A stretch of DNA of 10,458 bases from Desulfuromonadaceae bacterium (GCA_003250235.1 QKGY01000293.1:1-10458); one strand, 5' to 3'. Positions 1 to 7,624 are shown, counted from the first letter of the stretch. Notes: a model not told the origin generated them from the letters alone. Numbers and translations: made by a program.

Positions 1-878
1 CGCTCGACGCACTCGATCGTTCGGAAGAGGCTCTTCAAGCGTACGATGAGGCTTTGGCCAGACTTCCGGAGACGCCTGACGCCCAATTCAACAAGGGGTA
101 TGTGCTGAATCGCCTGGGGCGTTTTAACGAGGCTATCCGTTGTTTTGAATCGGTTCTGAGAGAACATCCCAGGGACATGCCCAGCCTCAACGGCATCAGC
201 TACGCTTTGGCCAATCTCGGAGATGAAGTCGAGGTTCTGCGCTATTGCGACGAGGCGTTGACAACCAGCCCCCTGGTAGCCACTTTTCATTTCAATCGTG
301 GTCTTTCTCTTGGCCGACTTGGCCGCTTCGATGAAGCGATCAAGAGTCTGGAGCAGGCCGTTCAGCTGGATAACGGGTTTTTTGAAGCGTTGATGGAAAA
401 GGCCAGTCTGTTGATTGAAACAGGCCGTTTTTCAGAAGTTCTCCCCGTTGTCATTCAGGCCGAAGGGCTTGAACCTGAGCATCCTGAGCCGCCATTTTAC
501 CGGGGGATCGTCTTGGAGAAACTGGGTGATCTCAACGGCGCCCTGGATGCGATCGAAGAGAGCCTGCGCCGGGACCCTGACTCCATTTACACGTTGAACA
601 ATAAAGGTAACGTGCTGATTGATCTGGGACATTTCGAGGAAGCCCTGGCCTGTTTTGATGCCATCATCGAGCGTACCAGCCGGTATCCCTTGGCTCATTA
701 CAATCGGGCCTGTGTTTTTGCCCGCCTTGGCAAGGTACGTGAAGCAGTCCGGGCGCTCAGCGAAGCTTCCGCCCAGGAAAAGCATTTTCTGGAAGACGCC
801 AGGAACGATCCCGATTTTGACAGTATCCGCCATGCCCGTTCCTTTATGCGCCTGATCGACAGCCATATGGCCGGATGA
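1..878 (+). CDS. TPR-repeat protein, 5'-truncated by the window edge
   Basis: The reading frame is open from the first bases of the window (codons from position 3) to the TGA at 876-878, so the real start lies upstream; the TTG at 54 falls inside a TPR helix and is not a credible start. About 291 residues are visible. They form roughly seven to eight tetratricopeptide repeats of about 34 residues with the usual G-Y/F-A-P spacing, for example 'NRLGRFNEAIRCFESVL', 'GRLGRFDEAIKSLEQAV' and 'IDLGHFEEALACFDAII'. The end (ARNDPDFDSIR, then a short helix) is a common way for bacterial TPR proteins to finish. TPR arrays are protein-binding scaffolds; the partner cannot be told from sequence. No signal peptide or membrane segment is visible in this part. 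It ends 10 bp before the likely copA start, suggesting co-transcription. The family call is secure; the function is unknown. Confidence 0.9.
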   Translation, partial: LDALDRSEEALQAYDEALARLPETPDAQFNKGYVLNRLGRFNEAIRCFESVLREHPRDMPSLNGISYALANLGDEVEVLRYCDEALTTSPLVATFHFNRGLSLGRLGRFDEAIKSLEQAVQLDNGFFEALMEKASLLIETGRFSEVLPVVIQAEGLEPEHPEPPFYRGIVLEKLGDLNGALDAIEESLRRDPDSIYTLNNKGNVLIDLGHFEEALACFDAIIERTSRYPLAHYNRACVFARLGKVREAVRALSEASAQEKHFLEDARNDPDFDSIRHARSFMRLIDSHMAG

Positions 879-888
879 GGGAGACTTG

Positions 889-3579
889 ATGGAAGACAGG
901 GTTTCCTTTGCCGTCCACGGGATGAAATGCCAGAAGTGCGTCGGTCGTGTCCGTGAGGCTCTTCAGGCTCTTGATGGGGTTCAGACTGTTGATGTCTCCC
1001 TTGAAGAGCGCCGGGCAACGGTCGGTTTTGACTCACGGCACGTTCATGAGGACACGCTGAAGTCTGCCGTTCGCACGGCCGGTTTCCAGATTCCTGAAGA
1101 CCTGGATGAGACGTCTTCACCAAATCCCGCCCCGCAAGAAGTGCCAACCGGTGAACCCTCTGTCGAGCACCCCCTTGAAAAGACCACGGCAGTAACCCTG
1201 AAAATTGGCGGGATGACCTGCGCCAACTGTGCCCGTACGGTGGAAAAGGGTGCCGCCTCTCTGCCGGGTGTTCGCACTGCCGTCGTCAATTTTGCCGCAG
1301 AGAAGCTGCGCGTCGACTATGATCCGGATCGTATCGGTGTTCAGGATATCGTCAACAAGGTTTCCGACCTTGGATATCGAGCCGAGCCGCCTTCGGGGGG
1401 AGCGTCTGCCGGAGAAATCACCTTTGCCGTTGCTGGGATGCACTGTGCGACCTGCTCTCAGACCGTCGAGAAAAAGCTCTCCCATCTCGAAGGGGTTCGT
1501 TCCGCCCAGGTCAATTTCGCCCGTGAACGTGCCAGCGTATCCTTTGACCCCTTGCTGACCGATCCCGAAGCGATTTTTGACGCCGTTACCGAAGCCGGTT
1601 ATACGCCGGTTGCGTTGCAGGATCGGGACGAAACCCGCGAGGGGCAGATTCAGCTGCGATGGCTGATCTTCTCTGCGGTTTTTACGGCACCGATTCTGCC
1701 GCTGATGTGGTTTCATCCCCTAGGGTCCTGGAATCTCCCTGTCATTTTCGCTCTGGCGACGCTGGTGCAGTTTACCGCTGGCCTGACGTTCTACCGCGGG
1801 GCGTTCACCTCACTGAAAAACCGTTCCGCCAATATGGATGTGCTGGTGGCGATGGGTATTACGGCCTCTTATGGCTATTCCCTGCTGGCGACCTTGGGCG
1901 TTCTCGGCACCACACACGAAGTGTTCTTTGAAACGGGCGCCATGCTCATCACCTTTATCCGATTCGGCAAATGGCTCGAGGCTCGGGCCAAAGGCAAGGC
2001 CAGCCAGGCGTTGAAGCATCTTCTGAATCTTCAGGCGGACCGGGCTGTGCTTCTGGTGGACGGGGTTGAGAAGGAGGTGCCGGCTGCGCGGGTAAAAGTC
2101 GGGGATCTGTTTGTTGTACGCCCCGGAGAGAAGATCGTCACCGATGGTGTTCTGGTTGAGGGGGGCGGAGCCGTGGACGAGTCGATGCTGACCGGTGAAT
2201 CGGTTCCCGTCGATAAGGGGGTCAATGATGAGGTGGCCGGAGCCACCATCAACCGCACCGGGCGACTCGTGGTGCGTGCCACTCGCATCGGCGCAGAGAC
2301 GGTCCTGTCGCAGATTGTCCGCATGGTGGAGGACGCCCAGGCCGACAAGGCGCCTATCCAGCGACTGGCCGACTCCGTTTCCAACTACTTTGTTCCGACC
2401 GTGGTGCTCATCGCTGCCGTGACTTTTCTGGGGTGGCGCTACGGGGCCGGTTCGGATTTTCTCTTTGCTTTTAAAATGGCCATTGCCGTGCTGGTGATTG
2501 CCTGCCCCTGCGCACTCGGGCTTGCCACCCCTACGGCCATCATGGTTGGCAGCTCGGTCGGGCTCTCCGCCGGTATCCTGTTCAAGCGTGCAACGGTTCT
2601 GGAAAATATCTCCAAACTTGACGTGATCCTCTTTGACAAGACCGGTACGTTGACCCGTGGAGAATTTACCGTCACCGATGTTGTGCCTGCTTCCGGTACG
2701 GATGAGGTGGACCTGCTCCGTCTTGCCGCTTCCGCCGAACACGAGAGTACGCACCCTCTGGCAAAGTCCGTGATCCAGTTCTCCCGCCGGAGAGGCGTCA
2801 GCTGGCCGGCCTGTTCGGATGTTCAGGAGAGAGGCGGGCATGGTATTCTCTGTCGGGTCGAAGGCAAGGATGTGGCTGTCGGCAATGAGCGGCTTCTTGA
2901 CGAGCTGGACATCCCGGTCGGAGACTTTTCCGACAAAGCCCATGAACTGGCCCGTTCCGGAAAATCGCTGATCTTCGTGGCGTGCGACAAGCAGCTCATG
3001 GGCATTCTGGCCCTGGCGGATACGCCCAAGGACGGGGTTCCTGAGACGATTCGTGCGTTGAAACGTCTCGGCTTGCGTACCGTGATGCTCACCGGGGACC
3101 GTCGGGCCGTGGCGCAGGCGGTGGCCGATTCGGTCGGTATCGATGCCGTCGAGGCAGAGGTCCTGCCGGATCAGAAACAGCAGGTTGTCAAGGGTTATCA
3201 GGAACAGGGATACCGGGTCGGCATGGTCGGTGATGGCATCAACGATGCGCCGGCCCTGGCCCAGGCGGATATCGGCATCGCCATCGGCAGCGGAACCGAC
3301 GTGGCCAAGGAGACCGGGGAATTGGTTCTCGTAAAGGGAGATATTCGCGATGTCGAGCGCGGTATCCGGCTTGGACGCAAAACCCTGGGCAAGATCAAGC
3401 AGAATCTCTTCTGGGCGTTTTTTTACAACGTAGCCGGGATACCTATCGCCGCCGGGTTGCTTTATCCGGCTTTCGGTCTGATTCTCAAGCCTGAATATGC
3501 CGGTCTCGCCATGGCGTTCTCCAGTGTTTCGGTTGTCAGCAACAGCCTGCTTCTGAAACGTTACCGGAAACATTTGTGA
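889..3579 (+). CDS. copA: Cu(+)-type P1B ATPase with three N-terminal HMA domains
   Basis: Inner-membrane ATPase predicted to export Cu(+) (or Ag(+)) from the cytoplasm. I take ATG 889, seated behind GAGG (877-880) at 8 nt; a TTG directly before it at 886 would add one residue. Protein of 896 aa. Three heavy-metal-associated domains each carry a CxxC (residues 14-17, 111-114, 186-189), with a Pro-rich linker near 72-100. Membrane segments begin near 257. Then come the actuator TGES (435-438), the intramembrane CPC metal site (539-541), the phosphorylation motif DKTGT with Asp583, the HP motif (622-623), TGD (735-737) and the GDGINDAP hinge (781-788). YN (846-847) and MxxSS (875-879) in the last two helices are the P1B-1 markers for monovalent copper. 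All catalytic residues are present. No copZ, cueR or csoR lies in the window. Substrate assignment is from family motifs; heavier metals are unlikely. Confidence 0.95.
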   Translation: MEDRVSFAVHGMKCQKCVGRVREALQALDGVQTVDVSLEERRATVGFDSRHVHEDTLKSAVRTAGFQIPEDLDETSSPNPAPQEVPTGEPSVEHPLEKTTAVTLKIGGMTCANCARTVEKGAASLPGVRTAVVNFAAEKLRVDYDPDRIGVQDIVNKVSDLGYRAEPPSGGASAGEITFAVAGMHCATCSQTVEKKLSHLEGVRSAQVNFARERASVSFDPLLTDPEAIFDAVTEAGYTPVALQDRDETREGQIQLRWLIFSAVFTAPILPLMWFHPLGSWNLPVIFALATLVQFTAGLTFYRGAFTSLKNRSANMDVLVAMGITASYGYSLLATLGVLGTTHEVFFETGAMLITFIRFGKWLEARAKGKASQALKHLLNLQADRAVLLVDGVEKEVPAARVKVGDLFVVRPGEKIVTDGVLVEGGGAVDESMLTGESVPVDKGVNDEVAGATINRTGRLVVRATRIGAETVLSQIVRMVEDAQADKAPIQRLADSVSNYFVPTVVLIAAVTFLGWRYGAGSDFLFAFKMAIAVLVIACPCALGLATPTAIMVGSSVGLSAGILFKRATVLENISKLDVILFDKTGTLTRGEFTVTDVVPASGTDEVDLLRLAASAEHESTHPLAKSVIQFSRRRGVSWPACSDVQERGGHGILCRVEGKDVAVGNERLLDELDIPVGDFSDKAHELARSGKSLIFVACDKQLMGILALADTPKDGVPETIRALKRLGLRTVMLTGDRRAVAQAVADSVGIDAVEAEVLPDQKQQVVKGYQEQGYRVGMVGDGINDAPALAQADIGIAIGSGTDVAKETGELVLVKGDIRDVERGIRLGRKTLGKIKQNLFWAFFYNVAGIPIAAGLLYPAFGLILKPEYAGLAMAFSSVSVVSNSLLLKRYRKHL

Positions 3580-3580
3580 T

Positions 3581-4063
3581 ATGAACCGACTGCAGGTGAT
3601 CGGCGTGATTGGCGCCGGTAACGTGTCTGCCGAGGGCTACGAACAGGCGCTTCGTGTCGGGCGGCTCCTTGCCGAGCAGGACTGCATTCTGGTCTGTGGA
3701 GGGCTGGGGGGCGTCATGGAGGCCGCTTCGCGGGGATGCCGAGAGAAGGGGGGGACGGTCATCGGCATTTTGCCGGGTTCCCGTGCAGAGGACGCCAACC
3801 CGTACGTTTCGATCCCTATAGTTACTGACATGGGGCATGCCCGCAACGTTATCATTGCCCACACGGCACAGGCCCTGATTGCTATCGAAGGCGAGTACGG
3901 CACGTTGTCAGAGGTCGCTGTGTCTCTCAAACTGGGCCGGCCTGTTATCGCACTAGGCAAATGGCAACACGTTGCGGGAGTTTTACCGGCCAACTCGCCC
4001 GACGAGGCCGTGCGCCTGGCCCTGTCGGCTTTGCAGCGTGCACCATCTCAGGAAGGAGTCTGA
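3581..4063 (+). CDS. TIGR00725-type SLOG/LOG-fold protein
   Basis: A 160-aa soluble Rossmann-like protein of the family often named TIGR00725, related to the LOG/lysine decarboxylase-like (SLOG) superfamily. Visible marks are an N-terminal beta strand with a Gly-rich turn (VIGVIGAG, 6-13), CGGLGGVMEAA (39-49), GGTVIGILPG (57-66), NPYVSIPIVTDMGHARN (73-89) and EGEYGTLSE (103-111). The last matches the position of the PGGxGTxxE motif of LOG phosphoribohydrolases, but the PGG is replaced by EGE, so cytokinin-type nucleotide hydrolysis should not be assumed; nucleotide binding is plausible. ATG 3581 starts 1 bp after the copA stop, with a modest GGAAA (3566-3570) upstream, so coupling to copA translation is likely. 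Its physiological role is not established. Confidence 0.85.
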   Translation: MNRLQVIGVIGAGNVSAEGYEQALRVGRLLAEQDCILVCGGLGGVMEAASRGCREKGGTVIGILPGSRAEDANPYVSIPIVTDMGHARNVIIAHTAQALIAIEGEYGTLSEVAVSLKLGRPVIALGKWQHVAGVLPANSPDEAVRLALSALQRAPSQEGV

Positions 4064-4069
4064 CCCCTG

Positions 4070-5107
4070 ATGCCTGTAGATTTAAGCCGATCTCTGGAAT
4101 TCTCCGGAAAGCTTCTGGAATGGGTGCGTGGCAAGGGGCGTATCCTTATTTTCTGTCATGACCACCCGGATCCGGATTCCCTGGCTGCCGCCTACGCCCT
4201 TAAACATCTGTTTCTGGTCAAAACCGGGCAGGAGGCGACGATCGCTTTCGGCGGAATCATAGGCCGTGGCGAAAACCGCAACATGGTCAGGCTGCTCGAG
4301 ATCGATGCTGTGAATGTGGACAGCCTCGATCTGAACGAGTTTTCGGTTTTTTGCTCTGTTGATACCCAGCCGGGAACGGGAAACAACTCCATCCCTGCCG
4401 ACTGTATCGTCGAGGTGGTGATTGATCACCATCCCCTTCGCGAGAGCACGCTGCAGTATCGCATGGTGGATGTCCGGGAGGATTACGGGGCATCGGCCAC
4501 GATCCTTTTCGAATATCTCAAGGCCCAGGACATCACCATCTGCACCAAGCTGGCCACGATTCTCTTTTATGCGATCAAGTCGGAGACCCAGGATTTGGGG
4601 CGCGAATGGTCCAAGGCCGACCGCGAGGCGTACCTGAGTCTGGTTCCCCTGGTGAACAATCATATTCTCTATGAAATTACCCATCCCAAGGTTCCCAGAG
4701 GCTATTTCGGCAGTTTCAACCAGGCCATAGAAAGCGCCCGTGTTTACGGCGACGTCCTGGTATTCAACCTCTTCGAGATCGAGGTCCCTGATATGGTGGC
4801 CGAGATGGCCGATTTCCTGATGCGCTTTGACGGAATTGATGTGGCTTTGGGCATGGGGCATTTCGAGGAAATGGAAATCCTTTCCCTTCGAACCAATTCC
4901 GAGGCGATCAACGCCGGGGACCTGATCCAGAAAGTGGTTGTCGGCCTGGGGACGGCCGGAGGCCATGGCATGATCGCCGGTGGCCAGATCCGACCTTTTT
5001 CATCCGACAAGGCCTTGCAGAAGGAACTGGAATTGTCCCTGACCCGCCGTCTGCTTGCGATTCTGGGCAGGGACGCCGGGCGGGGCAGGAAGCTTCTTTC
5101 CGGATGA
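4070..5107 (+). CDS. DHH/DHHA1 phosphoesterase, nanoRNase/pAp phosphatase-like
   Basis: 345-aa cytosolic phosphoesterase of the DHH superfamily. The N-terminal DHH domain carries HxxPDxD (His30, Pro33, Asp34, Asp36), an SVD (Asp98), the name-giving DHH (119-121) and SETQD with Asp175, together a typical two-metal (usually Mn) site. The C-terminal DHHA1 domain has the substrate-binding GGHGMIAGG (297-305). This architecture and length match NrnA-like enzymes, which degrade 2-5 nt RNAs and/or dephosphorylate pAp; which substrate applies here cannot be decided from sequence. The ATG at 4070 follows AAGGAG (4053-4058) at 11 nt and lies 6 bp after the preceding stop, so the gene is likely the last of the copA-containing unit. 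No clear terminator is seen after it. Alternatives within the family (polymer-specific exopolyphosphatase, RecJ) fit less well by size. Confidence 0.9.
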   Translation: MPVDLSRSLEFSGKLLEWVRGKGRILIFCHDHPDPDSLAAAYALKHLFLVKTGQEATIAFGGIIGRGENRNMVRLLEIDAVNVDSLDLNEFSVFCSVDTQPGTGNNSIPADCIVEVVIDHHPLRESTLQYRMVDVREDYGASATILFEYLKAQDITICTKLATILFYAIKSETQDLGREWSKADREAYLSLVPLVNNHILYEITHPKVPRGYFGSFNQAIESARVYGDVLVFNLFEIEVPDMVAEMADFLMRFDGIDVALGMGHFEEMEILSLRTNSEAINAGDLIQKVVVGLGTAGGHGMIAGGQIRPFSSDKALQKELELSLTRRLLAILGRDAGRGRKLLSG

Positions 5108-5130
5108 ATCCCTCTAGTGCCCTGCCTACG

Positions 5131-5159
5131 TTGACACCGTGTCCTGACTGCGTTATAAA
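5131..5159 (+). promoter_or_regulatory. Sigma70-type promoter for the amidase-rph-rdgB unit
   Basis: TTGACA (5131-5136) and TATAAA (5154-5159) are separated by exactly 17 bp in the 81-bp gap before the amidase gene. The -35 is perfect and the -10 differs from TATAAT at one base. Transcription would begin near 5166, giving a leader of about 23 nt. It is the only strong promoter I noticed on this strand and implies that the amidase unit can be expressed apart from the copA unit upstream. Confidence 0.75.
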
Positions 5160-5172
5160 ACGCAGGCGTTTT
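5148..5172. repeat. Nested inverted repeats over the -10 element (possible operator)
   Basis: CTGCGTT (5148-5154) and AACGCAG (5159-5165) are perfect 7-base inverted arms around ATAA. A second pair, AAAACGC (5157-5163) and GCGTTTT (5166-5172), reuses the middle arm. The set covers the -10 box and the expected transcription start, the place where a repressor dimer would block RNA polymerase. No T-tract follows, so it does not look like a terminator. The binding protein is unknown. Confidence 0.45.
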
Positions 5173-5188
5173 CAACTCTGAGGTTGTC

Positions 5189-6265
5189 ATGTATCGTCTG
5201 TTGCTTTGTTGCTTTTTTTTGATTCTGACCTGTCAGCCGGCGGCTGCTACCGTTGAAATCGCTCTTAGCGGTCACCCTCCTGTGCCCCTGACGGAAGTTT
5301 ATCAGCGCGAGGGAACCTCTTTCCTGGCTGTCGATGACGTGCTGGCTTCCGTCGGTCTGGTGGGCCGCTGGTACTCCGTGGAGCACGTCTACAAGTTCAA
5401 GACACCCCGTGGTACGGCCGTGATGTCTCCCGGCAGCCAGTTTATTCGTATCGGCGGTGATTTTATCCCCTTGGCACACAAACCGAGATTTATCGACAGT
5501 CGTTTGCGCGTAGCGGAAGATTTTGTCACGGGCAATCTTCAAAGCCTGATTGGACAGACCGTGTATTACCGAAACCTCAACCCCGTTCTCGAAGAAGAAC
5601 CCGGGGAGGAGGGGTCTCTCGATCGCCTGTTCGCTTTTTTGCTCAGCAAGAAGAAATCGACAAGCGCGGCTGTGTTGCGTGGCATCGAAATCGATCCCGG
5701 CCATGGGGGAGAGGATTCCGGAGTTATAGGCCTGGGCGGGATCAAGGAGAAAGCGGTTGCCCTGGATGCGGCGCGGCGTCTGGAAAAACTCGTCAAGATG
5801 CAGATGGGGATTCCCGTCTACATGAGCCGGGACGACGATTACGCGCTGACATGGAAGAAACGTTTCGAGCCCGCTACCCGGGATGATGTGGACGCCCTGA
5901 TCTCGATTCATGCTCAGGGGGCGTTCAGCCCGGCAGCGAAGGGCGTTACGCTGTTCGTCCGCCCCCAGAAACAGGAAAGTGATGAAGCGGCAGCGGGTAC
6001 GAAGACCGGCGAAAGCCTCCGGCTGGCCAACGCTTTGAAAGCGTCCCTGGCGAAAGAAGGATTGTCGGTCGGGGATATCATCGAGGCGCCTCTGCTTCCC
6101 CTTGGCAGGGGGGATCTGCCTGCAGTGCTTATCGAATTGGGATATCTGTCCAACGCTGAGGACAAATCGCGTCTTACCGACAGCCAGGGTCTGGATCAGG
6201 TCACCCGTGCCCTGTATGCCGGTCTTAAGGCATATGCCGATAAACAGAAGGAGTTTCAGAATTGA
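5189..6265 (+). CDS. Secreted N-acetylmuramoyl-L-alanine amidase (Amidase_3)
   Basis: 358-aa periplasmic zinc amidase that cuts the bond between MurNAc and L-Ala in peptidoglycan, acting in wall remodelling or daughter-cell separation. The start is ATG 5189 with TGAGG (5179-5183) 5 nt upstream. Residues 1-20 form a signal peptide (hydrophobic run ending QPAAA; the LTC is not a proper lipobox). Residues ~22-115 are a beta-rich region resembling the copper-amine-oxidase-N-terminal-like module often found ahead of amidases in this lineage, not the AMIN domain of AmiC. The catalytic domain (~165-350) has all four expected residues: His172 (DPGHGG), Glu187 (KEKAV), His241 (SIHA) and Glu316 (LIELGYLSN). 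It overlaps rph by 4 bp. The usual SIHAN reads SIHAQ here. The enzyme class is secure; the N-terminal domain name is tentative. Confidence 0.92.
   Translation: MYRLLLCCFFLILTCQPAAATVEIALSGHPPVPLTEVYQREGTSFLAVDDVLASVGLVGRWYSVEHVYKFKTPRGTAVMSPGSQFIRIGGDFIPLAHKPRFIDSRLRVAEDFVTGNLQSLIGQTVYYRNLNPVLEEEPGEEGSLDRLFAFLLSKKKSTSAAVLRGIEIDPGHGGEDSGVIGLGGIKEKAVALDAARRLEKLVKMQMGIPVYMSRDDDYALTWKKRFEPATRDDVDALISIHAQGAFSPAAKGVTLFVRPQKQESDEAAAGTKTGESLRLANALKASLAKEGLSVGDIIEAPLLPLGRGDLPAVLIELGYLSNAEDKSRLTDSQGLDQVTRALYAGLKAYADKQKEFQN
6246..6264 (+). promoter_or_regulatory. Ribosome binding site fixing the TTG start of rph
   Basis: AGAAGGAG (6246-6253) lies 8 nt before TTG 6262. The TTG overlaps the amidase stop as TTGA. 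No other ATG or GTG before the conserved RNase PH core is in frame, so this site decides the start and suggests translational coupling. Confidence 0.75.
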
Positions 6266-6996
6266 CTGCGCAAACCGTTGCAAGAAAAGATGGCCGTGCC
6301 ATCGATGCTCTCAGAAATATATCTTTCGAGCTTAATTTCACCCGTTATGCCGAAGGATCCGTTCTTGTCTCTTTTGGAGAAACCCGCGTGCTCTGTAATG
6401 CCACGGTGGAAGAAAAGGTTCCTCCGTTCATGAAAGGGGAAGGGCGTGGCTGGGTAACGGCCGAATATTCGATGTTGCCCCGTGCGACCCACAGCCGCTC
6501 TCCGCGCGAGTCCACCCGAGGGAAAGTGGGGGGGCGCACCCATGAAATTCAGCGATTGATCGGTCGTTCTCTGCGGGCGGTCATGGATATGGAGGCGTTG
6601 GGAGAGCGCACTATCCAATTGGACTGCGACGTGCTTCAGGCCGATGGTGGAACGCGAACGGCATCGATCACCGGAGCCTACGTGGCGATGGTGCTGGCGG
6701 TGAACACCCTGCTGCAGAAGGGGCTTATCGCCCGTTCGCCGATCAAGGAAAGCGTCGCGGCCGTCAGTGTGGGGATTGTCGATGGTCAGCCCGTGCTTGA
6801 TCTGAATTACGACGAGGATTTCAAAGCCTCGGTGGACATGAACTATGTCATTACCGCCTCAGGCCGTTTTGTCGAAGTGCAAGGGACCGCGGAAGAAGAG
6901 CCCTTTACGGCAGAAGAACTCGATGCTCTTAGAGACCTGGCGCTTCTGGGTTGCGGGAAGTTGATGGAACTGCAGAAAAAAGCTCTGGGAGACTGA
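6262..6996 (+). CDS. rph: RNase PH (tRNA 3'-end phosphorolytic nuclease)
   Basis: 244-aa cytoplasmic phosphorolytic 3'-to-5' exoribonuclease that trims tRNA precursors and other RNAs, normally a hexamer. It shows the family landmarks in order: R-x-DGR near the start (DGRAIDALR, 10-18), GRGWVTAEYSMLPRATH (61-77), RESTRGKVGGRTHEIQRLIG (82-101) with the phosphate-site Arg86, LDCDVLQADGGTRTASITGA (120-139) and LDLNYDED further on. Length is normal (about 240). The start is TTG 6262, overlapping the amidase stop and preceded by a strong Shine-Dalgarno. The next gene, rdgB, begins 2 bp after its stop; rph-rdgB pairs are common in bacteria. All catalytic blocks are intact, unlike the frameshifted rph of E. 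coli K-12. Confidence 0.97.
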   Translation: MTAQTVARKDGRAIDALRNISFELNFTRYAEGSVLVSFGETRVLCNATVEEKVPPFMKGEGRGWVTAEYSMLPRATHSRSPRESTRGKVGGRTHEIQRLIGRSLRAVMDMEALGERTIQLDCDVLQADGGTRTASITGAYVAMVLAVNTLLQKGLIARSPIKESVAAVSVGIVDGQPVLDLNYDEDFKASVDMNYVITASGRFVEVQGTAEEEPFTAEELDALRDLALLGCGKLMELQKKALGD

Positions 6997-6998
6997 GC

Positions 6999-7592
6999 AT
7001 GGAGCTGGTGGTCGCAACACGAAACCAGGGCAAACTCAAGGAGATCCGCCGACTTCTCGAGGGAACCTCCATAAGGGTCCGGGGGCTGGACGAGTTCCCC
7101 GATGTTCCCGAAGTGGAAGAGGACGGAGATACCTTCGAAGCCAATGCCAGGAAGAAGGCGGAAACGGTTTCCGAAATCGTCGGTCTCTGGACTCTGGCAG
7201 ACGATTCCGGTCTTGCCGTCGAAGCCCTCCAGGGCAAGCCAGGGGTTCATTCGGCGCGTTACGCCGGCGTCGGTGCCGGGGATGCTGCCAACAACGCCAA
7301 ACTGCTTCAGGACATGCAGGGGATTGACAGGAACAGACGCCAGGCGGCCTTCTGCTGCTGCATGGCGTTGAGTTTTCCGGGACAGCCTTCCCGGCTGTTC
7401 GAGGGACGTGTCGAGGGGCTTGTGCTCGATATACCCCGTGGGGAAGGGGGCTTCGGCTACGATCCCCTGTTTCTGGTTCGGGAATATGGAAAGACCATGG
7501 CCGAGTTGCCCATGGATGTAAAAAACCGTATCAGTCACCGGGGTCAGGCGCTTCGAAAGGCCCTGGAGTGGATCCGAACCACTATCGGATAA
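6999..7592 (+). CDS. rdgB: XTP/dITP pyrophosphatase (HAM1/RdgB family)
   Basis: 197-aa cytosolic house-cleaning enzyme that hydrolyses dITP, XTP and ITP to the monophosphates plus pyrophosphate, keeping deaminated purines out of DNA and RNA. Family motifs: TRNQGKLKE (7-15, equivalent of the SNNxxKxxE triphosphate site), EDGDTFEANA (41-50), ADDSGL (67-72) with catalytic Asp69, GVHSARY (82-88), GFGYDPLF (151-158) and NRISHRG (176-182) for base recognition. The start is ATG 6999, preceded by GGGAG (6987-6991) at 7 nt; a longer in-frame reading from 6951 would overlap rph and add 16 residues that do not belong to the family. It is the last gene of the amidase unit, followed 32 bp later by a terminator. 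Three consecutive Cys (119-121) are slightly unusual but lie in a variable strand. Confidence 0.96.
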   Translation: MELVVATRNQGKLKEIRRLLEGTSIRVRGLDEFPDVPEVEEDGDTFEANARKKAETVSEIVGLWTLADDSGLAVEALQGKPGVHSARYAGVGAGDAANNAKLLQDMQGIDRNRRQAAFCCCMALSFPGQPSRLFEGRVEGLVLDIPRGEGGFGYDPLFLVREYGKTMAELPMDVKNRISHRGQALRKALEWIRTTIG

Positions 7593-7624
7593 ACCGCCGA
7601 AAGCGGAACCGAAAAACATAAAGT

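Noticed and set aside
54..56. TTG as the start of the TPR protein
   Set aside because: The frame is open and TPR-like upstream to the window edge, so the gene is truncated rather than starting here.
1810..3573. Long open frame (587 codons) on the minus strand opposite copA
   Set aside because: The plus strand carries an intact P-type ATPase with every motif. The antisense translation is rich in His, Arg and Gly with no recognisable domain, as expected from GC-rich codon bias.
4082..4966. 294-codon open frame on the minus strand opposite the DHH gene
   Set aside because: The DHH and DHHA1 motifs on the plus strand explain this stretch; the antisense product has low-complexity composition.
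5148..5165. LexA (SOS) box in front of the amidase
   Set aside because: CTG-N12-CAG does not fit the E. coli CTGT-N8-ACAG spacing, nor the LexA box I recall for Geobacter-like bacteria.
5157..5172. Terminator of the DHH unit
   Set aside because: The stem is short, has a tight loop and is followed by only four T; it overlaps a strong promoter and fits an operator better.
5153..6283. 376-codon open frame on the minus strand opposite the amidase
   Set aside because: It is the mirror of a well-supported amidase gene, shows no domain, and its span covers the plus-strand promoter.
6951..6998. Upstream extension of rdgB
   Set aside because: It would overlap rph by 46 bp and add residues foreign to the family; ATG 6999 has a good Shine-Dalgarno and the MELVVATRN start typical of the family.
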